Shown here: positions 48,937 to 56,903 of the stretch, piece after piece | Position numbering within the stretch: position 1 is the first letter of the stretch | How the letters are laid out: the number at the start of each line of letters is the position of its first letter | Source of the DNA: Microbispora rosea | Lineage (GTDB): Bacteria > Actinomycetota > Actinomycetes > Streptosporangiales > Streptosporangiaceae | Reading direction: 5' to 3' | DNA length: 64,000 nt | Assembly (NCBI RefSeq): GCF_900156315.1 | Contig: NZ_FTNI01000001.1 | Coordinates: 124,001-188,000 of the forward strand | Notes under the pieces: generated by a model | What the model saw: the letters and a program-made list of their open reading frames with translations, nothing else | What the model was told of the DNA's origin: nothing | Database searches by the model: none | Program-made: the position numbers and the translations under genes

Positions 48937-49920
48937 GGCATCACCGAGGCGAAGAAGACCCCCGAACGCTCCTGGCTGGGCGAGGTCTCCGCCGTGGTGT
49001 TACAGCAGGCGCTGGCGGATCTGAACACTGCCTACCGGAACTCCTTCGCCTCCCTGACGGGGAAGCGGAAGGGGCCGAAGGTCGCCCCACCCCGTTTCCG
49101 ATCCAAGAGGGACAACCGGCAGGCGATCCGCTTCACGAAGAACGCCCGGTTCTCCGTCACAGCGGGCGGGAAGCTGCGCCTGCCGAAGATCGGAGACGTT
49201 CCGGTCCGCTGGTCACGGGACCTGCCCGCCGAACCGTCCAGCGTGACGGTGATCAGGGACACCGCCGGGCGGTACTTCGCATCCTTTGTGGTCGAGACGG
49301 CAGGCGAGCCGCTTGCCAAAGTGACGCCGGAGATCGGGATCGGCCTCGGTCTCACGCACTTCGCGGTGCTGTCGGACGGTCGGAAGGTGGACAACCCGCG
49401 TTTCCTCCGCCGTGCCGAGCGGCGTCTGCGTAAGGCACAGCAGGAACTGTCCCGTAAGGAGAAAGGTTCAGCGAACCGCCACAAGGCCAGGGCCAAGGTC
49501 GCCAAGGCACATGCCAGGGTGGCCGACGCGCGCCGTGACTGGGCACACAAGCTCTCCACCGCGTTGATCCGCGATAACCAAGCGGTGTACGTGGAGGATC
49601 TTGCCGCCTCCGGCCTCGGCCGTACCCGCCTTGCCAAGTCCGTTCACGATGCGGGCTGGCCATCCTTCGTCGGCATGCTGGAGTACAAGGCGGCCCGGTA
49701 CGGCCGCCACTTCGCCAGGATCGACCGGTGGTTCCCCTCCTCCAAGCTCTGCTCGCAGTGCGGGGCGCTGCAGGAGAAGATGCCGCTGAATGTCCGGTCG
49801 TGGGAGTGCCCGTGTGGTGCGGTCCACGACCGGGACGTCAACGCGGCGAACAACATCCTGGCCGCCGGACGGGCGGACAGGCTGAACGCCTGCGGAGGGA
49901 CCGTAAGACCCGCCGCTTAG
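48937..49920 (+). pseudogene. tnpB: TnpB-family RNA-guided nuclease, 5'-truncated and RuvC-mutant
   Basis: Homology starts at 48937 (GITEAKKTPERSWLGEVS), just after an in-frame TGA; the first usable start is GTG 48994, giving 308 residues where full TnpB has about 370-400. Most of the N-terminal WED region is missing. The RuvC-I motif reads EIGIGLGLTHFAVLSDG, where active TnpB has GIDLG: the catalytic Asp is Gly (GGC for GAC). RuvC-II Glu (VYVEDLAASGL), the zinc finger (CSQCG, CPCG) and RuvC-III Asp (HDRDVNAANNI) remain. The frame continues open after the TAG to the element end, so that stop may also be a mutation. It is almost surely not a nuclease. Confidence 0.85.
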
Positions 49921-50014
49921 CGGAGGGCAGGACCCGATGAAACAGGAAGCCACAGAGGTGCCGCACGCGCGGCACGGGCTGAATCCCCAGCCTTCAGGCA
50001 GGGGAGCGCGTCAA
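49850..50014 (+). ncRNA. Predicted omega-RNA scaffold at the IS right end
   Basis: In TnpB elements the guide RNA comes from the 3' end of tnpB and the right end, with the guide taken from the flanking DNA. By that rule the scaffold would end at GCGTCAA here and the guide would start TTCGAGATGTGG within the disrupted SnoaL-like gene. The 5' limit is a guess, and no expression can be inferred. Confidence 0.3.
49985..50004. repeat. Right-end subterminal hairpin of the IS element
   Basis: CCCC-A-GCC-TTCA-GGC-A-GGGG, with a single A-A mismatch, 10 bp inside the right boundary. Such imperfect hairpins are the TnpA recognition structures of this family. Confidence 0.7.
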
Positions 50015-50391
50015 TTCGAGATGTGGAACACCGGCGACGCCTCGGCGGCCGAGCGGATTCTGAGCCCGGGCTCGGTCGATCACGCCCATCCCGAGGTGAC
50101 CGGGCCCGAGGGCGTGCGGGAGGCGATCGAGCGGATCCGCGGCGCGCAGCCGGACCTCCGGTTCCGCATCGACGCCGTCCTCGGGGAGGGCGACCTGGTG
50201 GCGGTCGTGGGGAACGCGGGCCGCGGCCAGGACGCGGACGGCGCCCCCCTGGTCTGGCTCATCCGCGTGGAGGACGGCCGGCTCGCCGAGATGTGGACCT
50301 ACCACGGCAGTGGCGGGGGCCCGGGGGGCCTTCGGCTCCGGTAACGCCCAGGTCAGCGCGGACCGGGGCGTTACCGGCGGCACCGCCCGCG

Positions 50392-50832
50392 TCAGGGTTC
50401 GAGGTCGGTCACTCCCCGGCCGCTCGCGATGTCGAACGGAACGGAGGCCTGGTCGTGCACGACCAGCCAGTCGCCTCCGGTCTTGCGGAAGCAGAAGGTG
50501 CCCCGGACCCACATGCCGCTCGTCGCCGTCCCGTTCCCCAGCGTGCCGCTGAGCCGGCCGAAGCAGTGACCGAATGCCACGTCGTCCCCCACGGCGAGGG
50601 TCAGGTCACGCACCTCGTAATCCACCTCCTGGAAGAACGCGAACACCTTCGCCCAGTTCTTCAACTTCGCGTCCACCCCGACGTGCTGCAGCGGCGGCTC
50701 GACGTCGAAGGACACGACGTCCTTCGCGTAGAGCCGCCTCAGGCCGTCGAGATCCTTGGCCCGGATCCCTTCGACGATCCTGCCGATCTGCCGCCTGATC
50801 GTGGCTTCGTCGTCCTCGCGTCGCGTAGACAT
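50392..50832 (-). CDS. NTF2-like/SnoaL-type protein
   Basis: A 146-residue protein of the SnoaL-like DUF4440 type: IRRQIGRIVEGIRAKDLDGLRRLYAKDVVSFDVEPPL, then YEVRDLTLAVGDDVAFGHCF and GDWLVVHDQASVPFD. The ATG was chosen for the AAAGGA 9 nt before it. It follows the FMN reductase gene on the same strand, and a sequence matching the candidate ECF promoter lies about 30 bp before its start, across the end of that gene. Function unknown; the fold is also the C-terminal domain of the nearby sigma factor. Confidence 0.85.
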   Translation of the reverse strand: MSTRREDDEATIRRQIGRIVEGIRAKDLDGLRRLYAKDVVSFDVEPPLQHVGVDAKLKNWAKVFAFFQEVDYEVRDLTLAVGDDVAFGHCFGRLSGTLGNGTATSGMWVRGTFCFRKTGGDWLVVHDQASVPFDIASGRGVTDLEP

Positions 50833-50862
50833 CGCTGTCCGTCCTTTCAATCAGTTCTCACT

Positions 50863-50892
50863 GGTACGACCGGACAGCGCCGGGAAATGTCA
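50863..50892 (-). promoter_or_regulatory. Candidate ECF41 promoter before the NTF2-like gene
   Basis: On the minus strand TGACA-n17-GTCGTACC. It shares exact spacing with two other sites nearby (TCACA-n17-GTCGTACC and TCACA-n17-GTCGGACC). Confidence 0.5.
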
Positions 50893-51480
50893 GGTCGCGG
50901 CGACGGCGACCGGGGCGGCGGCGCGCAGCGGCGCGAGGGCGGTGCTCCAGGCGACGACATGGTCCAGCAGCGTGTCCAGGGCGCCGGCGCTGTGGGCGCC
51001 CGGCCTGAAGACCGTGTAATCCTCGAACTCGGTCTGCAGCGGCAGCGTGACCTGCGGGGCCACATCCGCTATCTGCAACGCCCCGCAGACCAGCCGCAAC
51101 TGCTCGACCGCACGGGCGCCGCCCACGACGCCGTACGACACGAACCCGGCCGCCTTGTTGTTCCACTCCGCGTACAGGTAGTCGATGGCGTTCTTGAGCA
51201 CTCCGGGGGCCGACTGGTTGTATTCGGGAGTGACCATCACGAACCCGTCGAACGCGGCGATGGTGTCCGCCCAGGCCCTGGTGTGCTCGTGCTGATAGCG
51301 GCCCGGTGACATCAGCGCCGGCGTCGCCTCGTCGAGGTGCGGCAAGGGGTGGTCGAGCAGGTCGACCAAGGCGAACTCGGCGTCGGTGCGGCGTGACGCC
51401 GTCTCATGCACCCACGTGGCGACCTGTTCGCCCCTGCGGCCGGGGCGGGTGCTGCCCAGTATGATTCCGATCTTGATCAT
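50890..51480 (-). CDS. NADPH-dependent FMN reductase family protein
   Basis: A 196-residue flavodoxin-fold oxidoreductase. The FMN phosphate loop is GIILGSTRPGRRGEQVA, followed by FVMVTPEYNQSAPGVLKNAIDYL, a signature of NADPH-dependent FMN/quinone reductases, and FVSYGVVGGARAVEQLR. AGGAG lies 4 nt before the ATG. It is divergent from the ECF41 sigma gene with a 152-bp gap. Oxidoreductases next to ECF41 genes are commonly their targets, and the shared promoter motif supports this here. Confidence 0.92.
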   Translation of the reverse strand: MIKIGIILGSTRPGRRGEQVATWVHETASRRTDAEFALVDLLDHPLPHLDEATPALMSPGRYQHEHTRAWADTIAAFDGFVMVTPEYNQSAPGVLKNAIDYLYAEWNNKAAGFVSYGVVGGARAVEQLRLVCGALQIADVAPQVTLPLQTEFEDYTVFRPGAHSAGALDTLLDHVVAWSTALAPLRAAAPVAVAAT

Positions 51481-51520
51481 CGCTCTCCTGCTCTCCACTG
51501 CCGATGCCGATGCTTCGAGC

Positions 51521-51550
51521 GGTACGACAACGCGGCGCCCCGGAATGTGA
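51521..51550 (-). promoter_or_regulatory. Candidate ECF41 promoter before the FMN reductase gene
   Basis: On the minus strand TCACA-n17-GTCGTACC, about 40 bp before the start codon. Confidence 0.55.
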
Positions 51551-51565
51551 GGCGGCGGTCCGGCC

Positions 51566-51595
51566 TCACACCTCACCGCGCTGTCTTGTCGGACC
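51566..51595 (+). promoter_or_regulatory. Candidate autoregulatory ECF41 promoter
   Basis: TCACA-n17-GTCGGACC on the plus strand, 37 bp before the sigma factor gene. It matches the two minus-strand sites in spacing. Confidence 0.5.
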
Positions 51596-51632
51596 GGTAG
51601 GGCAGAACTCGACCCAGGGAGCTTCCGGAACC

Positions 51633-52568
51633 ATGACCGACCACGCGGGACCAGGACACGACGGGTCCGACGCGGGCCTGAGCGCGATCATCAGCGAGCG
51701 GCGCCAGCTGATCAACCTCGCCTACCGGCTGCTCGGCTCCCTGGCCGAGGCCGAGGACGTCGTCCAGGAGACCTACGCCCGCTGGTACGCCATGTCCCCG
51801 CAGGAGCGGGACGCCATCGTGTCCCCCGGCGCCTGGCTGACCAAGGTCGCCGGCCGCGTCTGCCTCAACGTGCTCTCCTCGGCGCGGGCGCGGCGGGAGA
51901 CCTACGTGGGCGAGTGGATCCCCGAGCCGCTGCCCGACCCCACGGAGTGGACCACCGGGCGGCCGGACGGCATCGGCGCCGACCCGGCCGACCGGGTCAC
52001 GCTGGACGAGTCGGTCAGCATGGCCTTCCTCGTCGTGCTCGACGCGATGACCCCGGCCGAACGCGTCGCGTTCGTCCTGCACGACGTCTTCCGCTACTCC
52101 TTCGCCGAAGTGGCGGAGATCGTCGGCCGGACCCCGGCGGCCTGCCGCCAGCTGGCGTCCTCGGCCCGCCGCCGCATCCGCGACTCGCGGGCCGCCGCGG
52201 CGCCGGCATCCCGGCAGGCCGGGATCGTCAGGGACTTCAAGCAGGCGTGGGAGGCCCAGGACATCAACGCCCTCATCGGGCTCCTCGATCCCGGTGCCAC
52301 GGGAATCGCCGACGGCGGCGGGCTGGCCAGCGCACTGCTCCGCCCGATCGAGGGCGGCGAGCAGATCGCACGTTACTTCGCCGGACTCGCCGCCAGAGCG
52401 CCCAGCCTGACGCTCCTGGAGCGTACGGTCAACGGCCAGCCCGGCCTGATCGCCCAGCAGGACGGCGTCACCGTGTCGGTGTTCGCGTTCGAGGTCGTCG
52501 ACGACCGGATCACGCGCATCTGGGCCGTACGCAACCCCGACAAGCTCCACCCGTGGACGACGGGCTGA
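51633..52568 (+). CDS. ECF41-family RNA polymerase sigma factor with SnoaL-like C-terminal domain
   Basis: A 311-residue sigma factor of the SigJ/ECF41 group. Sigma-2 covers about residues 20-85 (INLAYRLLGSLAEAEDVVQETYARWY), the linker has the family motif EWIPEPLPDP, and sigma-4 is at about 125-185 (LTPAERVAFVLHDVFRYSF variant, EIVGRTPAACRQLASSARRRI). The C-terminal NTF2/SnoaL-like domain has the ECF41 motifs DGGG and NPDKL. In this group the C-terminal domain regulates the sigma factor itself and replaces a separate anti-sigma factor. Likely targets are the divergent FMN reductase, the NTF2-like gene and itself, as judged by a shared motif. Confidence 0.93.
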   Translation: MTDHAGPGHDGSDAGLSAIISERRQLINLAYRLLGSLAEAEDVVQETYARWYAMSPQERDAIVSPGAWLTKVAGRVCLNVLSSARARRETYVGEWIPEPLPDPTEWTTGRPDGIGADPADRVTLDESVSMAFLVVLDAMTPAERVAFVLHDVFRYSFAEVAEIVGRTPAACRQLASSARRRIRDSRAAAAPASRQAGIVRDFKQAWEAQDINALIGLLDPGATGIADGGGLASALLRPIEGGEQIARYFAGLAARAPSLTLLERTVNGQPGLIAQQDGVTVSVFAFEVVDDRITRIWAVRNPDKLHPWTTG

Positions 52569-52583
52569 CGGCGCCGCTCACCG

Positions 52584-53354
52584 TCAGGTCACCTTCGAGG
52601 ACGGGGCGGTCCAGGTGTTGCAGGCTCGGGGGTCGCCGGACTTGAATCCCTCGTTGGCCCAGTACGTGATCGACTTTCGGTTCCCGACGTACGTGCCCGC
52701 CCAGCCGCGCACGTAGAAGAGCAGATCGTCCCAGTCCTCGGGGTCACGCCGGAAGGACTTCCAGACGCTTCGCAGGGAGGCTGCGGCGAAGCAGGTGTTC
52801 TGCAGGCTGTAGCGCCGCGTCTGCTCGGCGAGCTCGGCCTTGTTCCGGTAGTCGAGCTTGTAATAGGCCCGGTACATGCCGGTGACGTTCTGCACGTGCT
52901 CCCCGTAGGACGTCGCCAGTAGGTTGAACAGGTAGAGATCCCCCGGCTGCTGCAAGAGGTCCTTCGAGAGCACGATCAGGATCGTGTGCGACGTCTCGCA
53001 GTAGAAGCCGTCCCAATCGCCCTTGCGCCACTTGTCGCCGCAGTACTTCGCCGGCACTTCGGTGGCGTACGTGAGCTTCACCGGGGACGGCTTCAGATTC
53101 GCCCGGCGCAATTCGGTGCCCCAGGTGCGGGTGAGGCAACGCAGCGCCTCGTTCAGATAGACCTTCACGGACCTCGCGTCCCCCTTCTTCACCGGTCTTT
53201 CCCGGCACGCGGTGGCCGGCAACGGTCCCGCGCCGTACAGGCGGTTGTCGGTGAGGGTCCTGCTCTTGACCGGGTGGGCGGCGGCCGTGCCGGTGAGGGC
53301 CGGGACGAGCCCCAGTGCCACTGTGCCGGCAAGCGCGATCTTGGCGAGTTTCAC
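52584..53354 (-). CDS. Secreted YpfJ-like zinc-metallopeptidase homologue without the HExxH motif
   Basis: A 256-residue exported protein: signal peptide KLAKIALAGTVALG to about residue 28 (TAAAHP). The mature part follows the neutral zinc metallopeptidase (YpfJ) pattern: YLNEALRCLTRTWGTEL, AKYCGDKWRKGDWDGFYCETSHTILI, then ATSYGEHVQNVTGMYRAYY. Active members have AHEYGHHVQ at this place; here the first His is Thr, the Glu is Ser and the second His position reads Glu-His, so zinc hydrolysis is unlikely. Four to six Cys could form disulfides. The GTG start was chosen because it gives a clean signal peptide. Confidence 0.8.
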   Translation of the reverse strand: MKLAKIALAGTVALGLVPALTGTAAAHPVKSRTLTDNRLYGAGPLPATACRERPVKKGDARSVKVYLNEALRCLTRTWGTELRRANLKPSPVKLTYATEVPAKYCGDKWRKGDWDGFYCETSHTILIVLSKDLLQQPGDLYLFNLLATSYGEHVQNVTGMYRAYYKLDYRNKAELAEQTRRYSLQNTCFAAASLRSVWKSFRRDPEDWDDLLFYVRGWAGTYVGNRKSITYWANEGFKSGDPRACNTWTAPSSKVT

Positions 53355-53479
53355 GGACGACGAGGTTAGGCCACACAAAAGAGTCACGGAAGCCTTTTGT
53401 ATGGAAATAAACCGCTTGCTTCGCGCGCGGTAGTGAGGTGTACAACGGGGCGGCGTCGGAAAGCGGATATGGAGCGTGC

Positions 53480-54001
53480 ATGGTCATCAGACGCGCCGAA
53501 CCGGCGGACGCGGAGGCGATCGCCGTCGTCCACGTCCGGTCGTGGCAGGCCGCCTATCCGGGGCTCATGCCTCAGGCCCATCTCGACGGGCTCACTCCGG
53601 CCATGCGCCTGCCCGTCTGGGAGCGACTGCTGGGGGAGGCCGCCCCGCCGCGTACGGAGGTCCTCGTGGCGGAGGCGGACGGCTCCGTCGCCGGGTTCGC
53701 CTCGCTCGGCCCCGGCCGGGACGACGACGTCGATCCCGCCGTGGTGGCGGAGATATCGGCGATCTACCTGGTGCCCGAGATATGGGGCGCCGGGGTCGGT
53801 GGGCGTCTCATGGCCGCCGCGCTGGACAGCCTCGCCGCCGCCGGGTATGAACAGGCCGTCCTCTGGGTCGTCGACGGGAACATCCGCGCGCGGCGGTTCT
53901 ACGAGCGCGGCGGCTGGCGCCCCGACGGCGCCGCACTGCACGACGAGTCGGACGGCTTCCCGCTGACCGAGATTCGCTATCGCCGGGCCCTGCGGCGTTG
54001 A
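53480..54001 (+). CDS. GNAT family N-acetyltransferase
   Basis: A 173-residue acetyl-CoA-dependent acetyltransferase. RRAEPADAEAIAVVHVRSWQAAYPGL is the first strand-helix, IYLVPEIWGAGVGGRLMAAALDSL holds the acetyl-CoA pyrophosphate loop (Q/RxxGxG/A form as WGAGVGG), and LWVVDGNIRARRFYERGGWRPDGA is the C-terminal motif. GGAG lies 5 nt before the ATG. Substrate unknown; the type resembles ribosomal-protein or aminoglycoside-like acetyltransferases. Monocistronic. Confidence 0.92.
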   Translation: MVIRRAEPADAEAIAVVHVRSWQAAYPGLMPQAHLDGLTPAMRLPVWERLLGEAAPPRTEVLVAEADGSVAGFASLGPGRDDDVDPAVVAEISAIYLVPEIWGAGVGGRLMAAALDSLAAAGYEQAVLWVVDGNIRARRFYERGGWRPDGAALHDESDGFPLTEIRYRRALRR

Positions 54002-54011
54002 CCACCGAGCG

Positions 54012-54626
54012 CTATCGACCGGGCTTCGTCCAGGTCAGGGAGTATCGGCGGAGCACGTGCCGGCGGTAGCGCACGCCCGGTAGCAGGCGGCCTGCCGCGG
54101 CCCGCACCTGCCCGTAGCTCATCCGCGGTGCGGCCACGGGCATCCCCTCGGGCTCCCGCGCGCGGCGCAGCACCTTCGTGATCCGCACGACCGGGGCGGC
54201 CGCGATCATCGCCGCCCACTCCGCGGGGGACGCCTCGCGAGCCAGGCCGACCACCACCAGCGTGCCGCCGGGGCGCAGCAGTGCGCGCATCCGGGTGAGG
54301 GCGGCGTCGAAGTCCATCTGGTGGATCGCGGACACCGAGCAGACGAAGTCGTACTCCTCGGCGGGCAGGACGGCGGTGAGGAAGTCGCCCTCGACGAAGG
54401 TGAGCTCCGGCCGCCCGGCCGCGAGCTCTCGGGCACGGGCGATCATCTCCGGCGATCTGTCGACGCCGGTGACGCGCTTGGCCCGGCCGGTCAGCTTCCG
54501 GGCGAGCAGCCCGTCTCCGCAGCCGACGTCCAGCGCGTCACCGCACCCTTCGGGGACGGCGCGGAGGATGCCGGGGTGCCGGGCTACGTTGGTGTTCCAG
54601 TACGGGTCCGAGTCGGCCTGGCGCAT
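54012..54626 (-). CDS. Class I SAM-dependent methyltransferase
   Basis: A 204-residue methyltransferase: motif I ALDVGCGDGLLARKL, acidic loop GVDRSPEMIARARELA, motif II VEGDFLTAVLP, and the post-I AIHQMDFDAALTRMRALLRPGGTLVVVGLA. It resembles UbiE/Methyltransf_25 family enzymes; substrate unknown. It lies 4 bp downstream of the LysR gene on the same strand and may be co-transcribed with it. Convergent with the acetyltransferase gene. Confidence 0.9.
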   Translation of the reverse strand: MRQADSDPYWNTNVARHPGILRAVPEGCGDALDVGCGDGLLARKLTGRAKRVTGVDRSPEMIARARELAAGRPELTFVEGDFLTAVLPAEEYDFVCSVSAIHQMDFDAALTRMRALLRPGGTLVVVGLAREASPAEWAAMIAAAPVVRITKVLRRAREPEGMPVAAPRMSYGQVRAAAGRLLPGVRYRRHVLRRYSLTWTKPGR

Positions 54627-54630
54627 CGGG

Positions 54631-55503
54631 TCATCGTAGAGCGGGCGTCATGACGAAGTCCCGGAAGCGGGTGGCGGGGGCGGCCGGATCGTGGTCCGTA
54701 CGCCAGGTGAGGCCGATGGTGCGGCGGGCGGCCTCCGCCGCGATCCTGACGCCGACGGTGCCGGACTGCCCGGCGAAGGGCTCCGGGACGACGGCCACGC
54801 CGAGCCCGGCCGCGACAAGGCCCTCGATGGTCGCGAGGTCCTGGCTCTCGAAGGAGACGGCGGGGGACACCCCGGCGTCGCGCAGCAGCGCGTCGACCAG
54901 GGCCCGGTAGCCGAAGCCGACCGGCGTGGTGACGAGCTCCTCGTCCGCCAGCTCCTGGAGGGCCACCTCCTCCCGGTGACGCAGCCGGTGGCTCGGCGGC
55001 ACGACGAGCACCAGCCGCTCCTCCTGCAGCGGGTGCCAGCCGAAGTCTCCGGGCGGGCGTGGGGAGGTGATCGCGAGGTCGGCGGCCCCGGTGTGCAGAT
55101 CCTGGACGATCTCGTGCGCCGGTTCCTGGCGCAGCAGGATGCGCATCCGGGGAGCGTGCTCGTGGAAGGCGCGCAGCAGCCGCGGGACGAGGGAGGTGGC
55201 GATGGAGTCGAGGAAGGCCAGGCGCACCACCCCGGTGTCCGGGTCGAGCAGGCTCCGGAGGTCGGTCAGCAACTGCTCGTAGCGTGCCGTGAGGTCGCGC
55301 GCGGCCGCCGCCACGAGTCTCCCGTTGGGCGTCAGGTGGACCCCGTCCGGCGCCCGCTCGAACACCCGGGTGCCGAGTTCGGCCTCCACCCGGGCGAGGG
55401 CGCGCGAGAGCGTCGGCTGGCTGGTGCGCAGGATGGCGGCGGTGTCGGTCACGTGCCGGTGCTCGGCGAGGGCGACCAGCCAGGACAGGTCCCGGAGCAG
55501 CAT
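54631..55503 (-). CDS. LysR family transcriptional regulator
   Basis: A 290-residue regulator: N-terminal wHTH LRDLSWLVALAEHRHVTDTAAILRTSQPTLSRALARVEAELG and a type 2 periplasmic-binding-like effector domain. It is divergent from an MFS transporter over a palindrome with LysR T-n11-A geometry, so it probably activates that gene in response to a ligand and represses itself. The start was set at the ML of LLRDLSWL; the frame is open 42 bp further upstream, but this would cover the operator. Confidence 0.92.
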   Translation of the reverse strand: MLLRDLSWLVALAEHRHVTDTAAILRTSQPTLSRALARVEAELGTRVFERAPDGVHLTPNGRLVAAAARDLTARYEQLLTDLRSLLDPDTGVVRLAFLDSIATSLVPRLLRAFHEHAPRMRILLRQEPAHEIVQDLHTGAADLAITSPRPPGDFGWHPLQEERLVLVVPPSHRLRHREEVALQELADEELVTTPVGFGYRALVDALLRDAGVSPAVSFESQDLATIEGLVAAGLGVAVVPEPFAGQSGTVGVRIAAEAARRTIGLTWRTDHDPAAPATRFRDFVMTPALR

Positions 55504-55513
55504 GCCCACCATC

Positions 55514-55528
55514 ATACGCATCGCGTAT
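55514..55528. promoter_or_regulatory. LysR-type T-n11-A box
   Basis: ATACGC-ATC-GCGTAT is a perfect inverted repeat containing T-n11-A, just before the LysR start and about 60 bp before the MFS start. It is likely the regulator's primary binding site. Confidence 0.65.
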
Positions 55529-55586
55529 CGGAAGCCGCTTCTCATCGCATTGGACGCATAATGGCAGCAAGTGCACAGTCGTTCGG

Positions 55587-56828
55587 GTGACCGCTGTTCT
55601 CGAGACCTCCGCCGTGGAAGGACACCTGCCGGGCACCGCCGGATACCGGCGGGTCGTCGTCGCGCTGTTCGCCGCCGGGGTGGCGACCTTCGCGCTGCTG
55701 TACAGCACCCAGGCGATCCTGCCCGAGCTCGCCGCGCAGTTCGGGGTGTCCACGGCGGAGAGCACTTTGAGCGTGTCGCTCACCACGCTCGGGCTCGGCG
55801 TCGCACTGCTGGTGGCCGGCCCCCTGTCCGACGTCGTCGGGCGCACCCGGCTGATCCACCTGTCGTTGACGGCGTCCGCCGTCGTCGCGGCCGCGTGCGC
55901 GCTGGCGCCCGGCTGGCCGGCGCTCGTGGTCCTGCGGACGCTCCAGGGCATCACACTGGCCGGGCTCCCCGCGGTGGCCACCGCCTACCTGCGCGAGGAA
56001 CTGCACCCGTCCACGCACGCCCGCGTCGCCGGTCTGTACGTCGGCGGCACGGCGCTGGGCGGGATGGCCGGTCGCCTCCTGACCGGCGCGGTCGCCCAGG
56101 CCGGCGGCTGGCGCTGGGCTCTCGCCGCGGCCGCCGTGTTCGGCCTGCTCTGCGCCCTGACCGTACGCGTGCTGCTTCCGGCCTCCCGGCGCTTCACCGC
56201 GGCCCCCGCGAGCACGCGCGCCCTGCTCCGCGGGAGCCTGCGCGCGGTGTCGGACCGCGGACTGCTCGCGTTGTACGGCATCGGCGGCTGTTCGATGGGC
56301 GCCCTGGTCGCGGTGTTCAACACCCTGGGCTTCCGGCTCTCGGGCGCGCCGTTCCACCTCGGCGTCGGAGCCGCCGGCCTGATGTTCCTCGTCTATCCCA
56401 TCGGCTCGGTCAGCTCCGCGGTGTTCGGCCGGCTGGCGGACGGCTACGGGCGCCGGACCGTGACGCCGCTCGGCTGCCTGCTGGCCGTCGTCGGCGCGCT
56501 GGTGACGCTGTCGTCCTCGCTGCCGGTCGTGGTGATCGGGCTCGCTCTCCTCACCGCGGGCTTCTTCGCCGTCCACGGGGTGGCCAGCGGCTGGGTCCCG
56601 GCACGGGCGCATGCGGGCGGGGTGTCCACGGGCCAGGCCGCCTCGCTCTACCTGTTCACCTACTACCTCGGGTCCTCCGTCTTCGGCAGCCTCGCGGGGC
56701 GCGCCTGGACGGACGCCGGGTGGCCAGGGGTGGTCGCCCTCGCCGTGCTCCTGCTCATCGGCACCGGCGCTCTCACGCTCCTGCTGCGCAGGACCCCCGC
56801 CCATGCGCCGGCTGGCTCGAAACAGTGA
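55587..56828 (+). CDS. MFS transporter (YnfM/Bcr-like)
   Basis: A 413-residue 12-helix transporter. The N-terminal region ALLYSTQAILPELAAQFGVSTAESTLSVSLTTLGLG is typical of the YnfM-type MFS group. Motif A is GPLSDVVGRTRLIHL, and GGTALGGMAGRLLTGAV follows in helix 5. GTG start. It is divergent from the LysR regulator, which probably controls it. The HAD-like gene follows on the same strand. Confidence 0.9.
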   Translation: MTAVLETSAVEGHLPGTAGYRRVVVALFAAGVATFALLYSTQAILPELAAQFGVSTAESTLSVSLTTLGLGVALLVAGPLSDVVGRTRLIHLSLTASAVVAAACALAPGWPALVVLRTLQGITLAGLPAVATAYLREELHPSTHARVAGLYVGGTALGGMAGRLLTGAVAQAGGWRWALAAAAVFGLLCALTVRVLLPASRRFTAAPASTRALLRGSLRAVSDRGLLALYGIGGCSMGALVAVFNTLGFRLSGAPFHLGVGAAGLMFLVYPIGSVSSAVFGRLADGYGRRTVTPLGCLLAVVGALVTLSSSLPVVVIGLALLTAGFFAVHGVASGWVPARAHAGGVSTGQAASLYLFTYYLGSSVFGSLAGRAWTDAGWPGVVALAVLLLIGTGALTLLLRRTPAHAPAGSKQ

Positions 56829-56903
56829 ACCCACGTGGTGGGGCCGCGGCTGCGCGACGGCGTGAATCAGCCGCCGACCCCTTTATGTGGGAGATTTCCG
56901 CTC

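Larger units (their letters stand above)
48664..50014 (+). mobile_element. IS200/IS605-type element carrying tnpB (no tnpA)
   Basis: Boundaries are set by the split SnoaL-like frame: left flank ends CGCTAC, right flank begins TTCGAGATG. There is no target duplication or terminal inverted repeat, as expected for this family. Subterminal hairpins with a TTCA loop occur at both ends. The right end reads GGGGAGCGCGTCAA, typical of TnpB elements. Cargo is a minus-strand Phd-like antitoxin and a 5'-truncated tnpB. No TnpA (Y1 transposase) is present, so mobility would need one in trans. Confidence 0.8.
48607..50344 (+). pseudogene. SnoaL/NTF2-like gene interrupted by an IS200/IS605-type element
   Basis: The first 19 codons (48607-48663, MTTVNEDESRSPRRLATRY) overlap the MFS stop codon. 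The remaining 110 codons (50015-50344) start FEMWNTGDASAAERILS and continue GSVDHAHPEVTGPEGVREAI, the pattern of SnoaL-like ester cyclases (cone-shaped NTF2 fold). Removing the intervening 1,351 bp gives a continuous frame, ATRY|FEMWNTGD, of 128 residues, the usual length for the family. The gene is therefore split and presumably inactive. Function before disruption is unknown. Confidence 0.82.
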
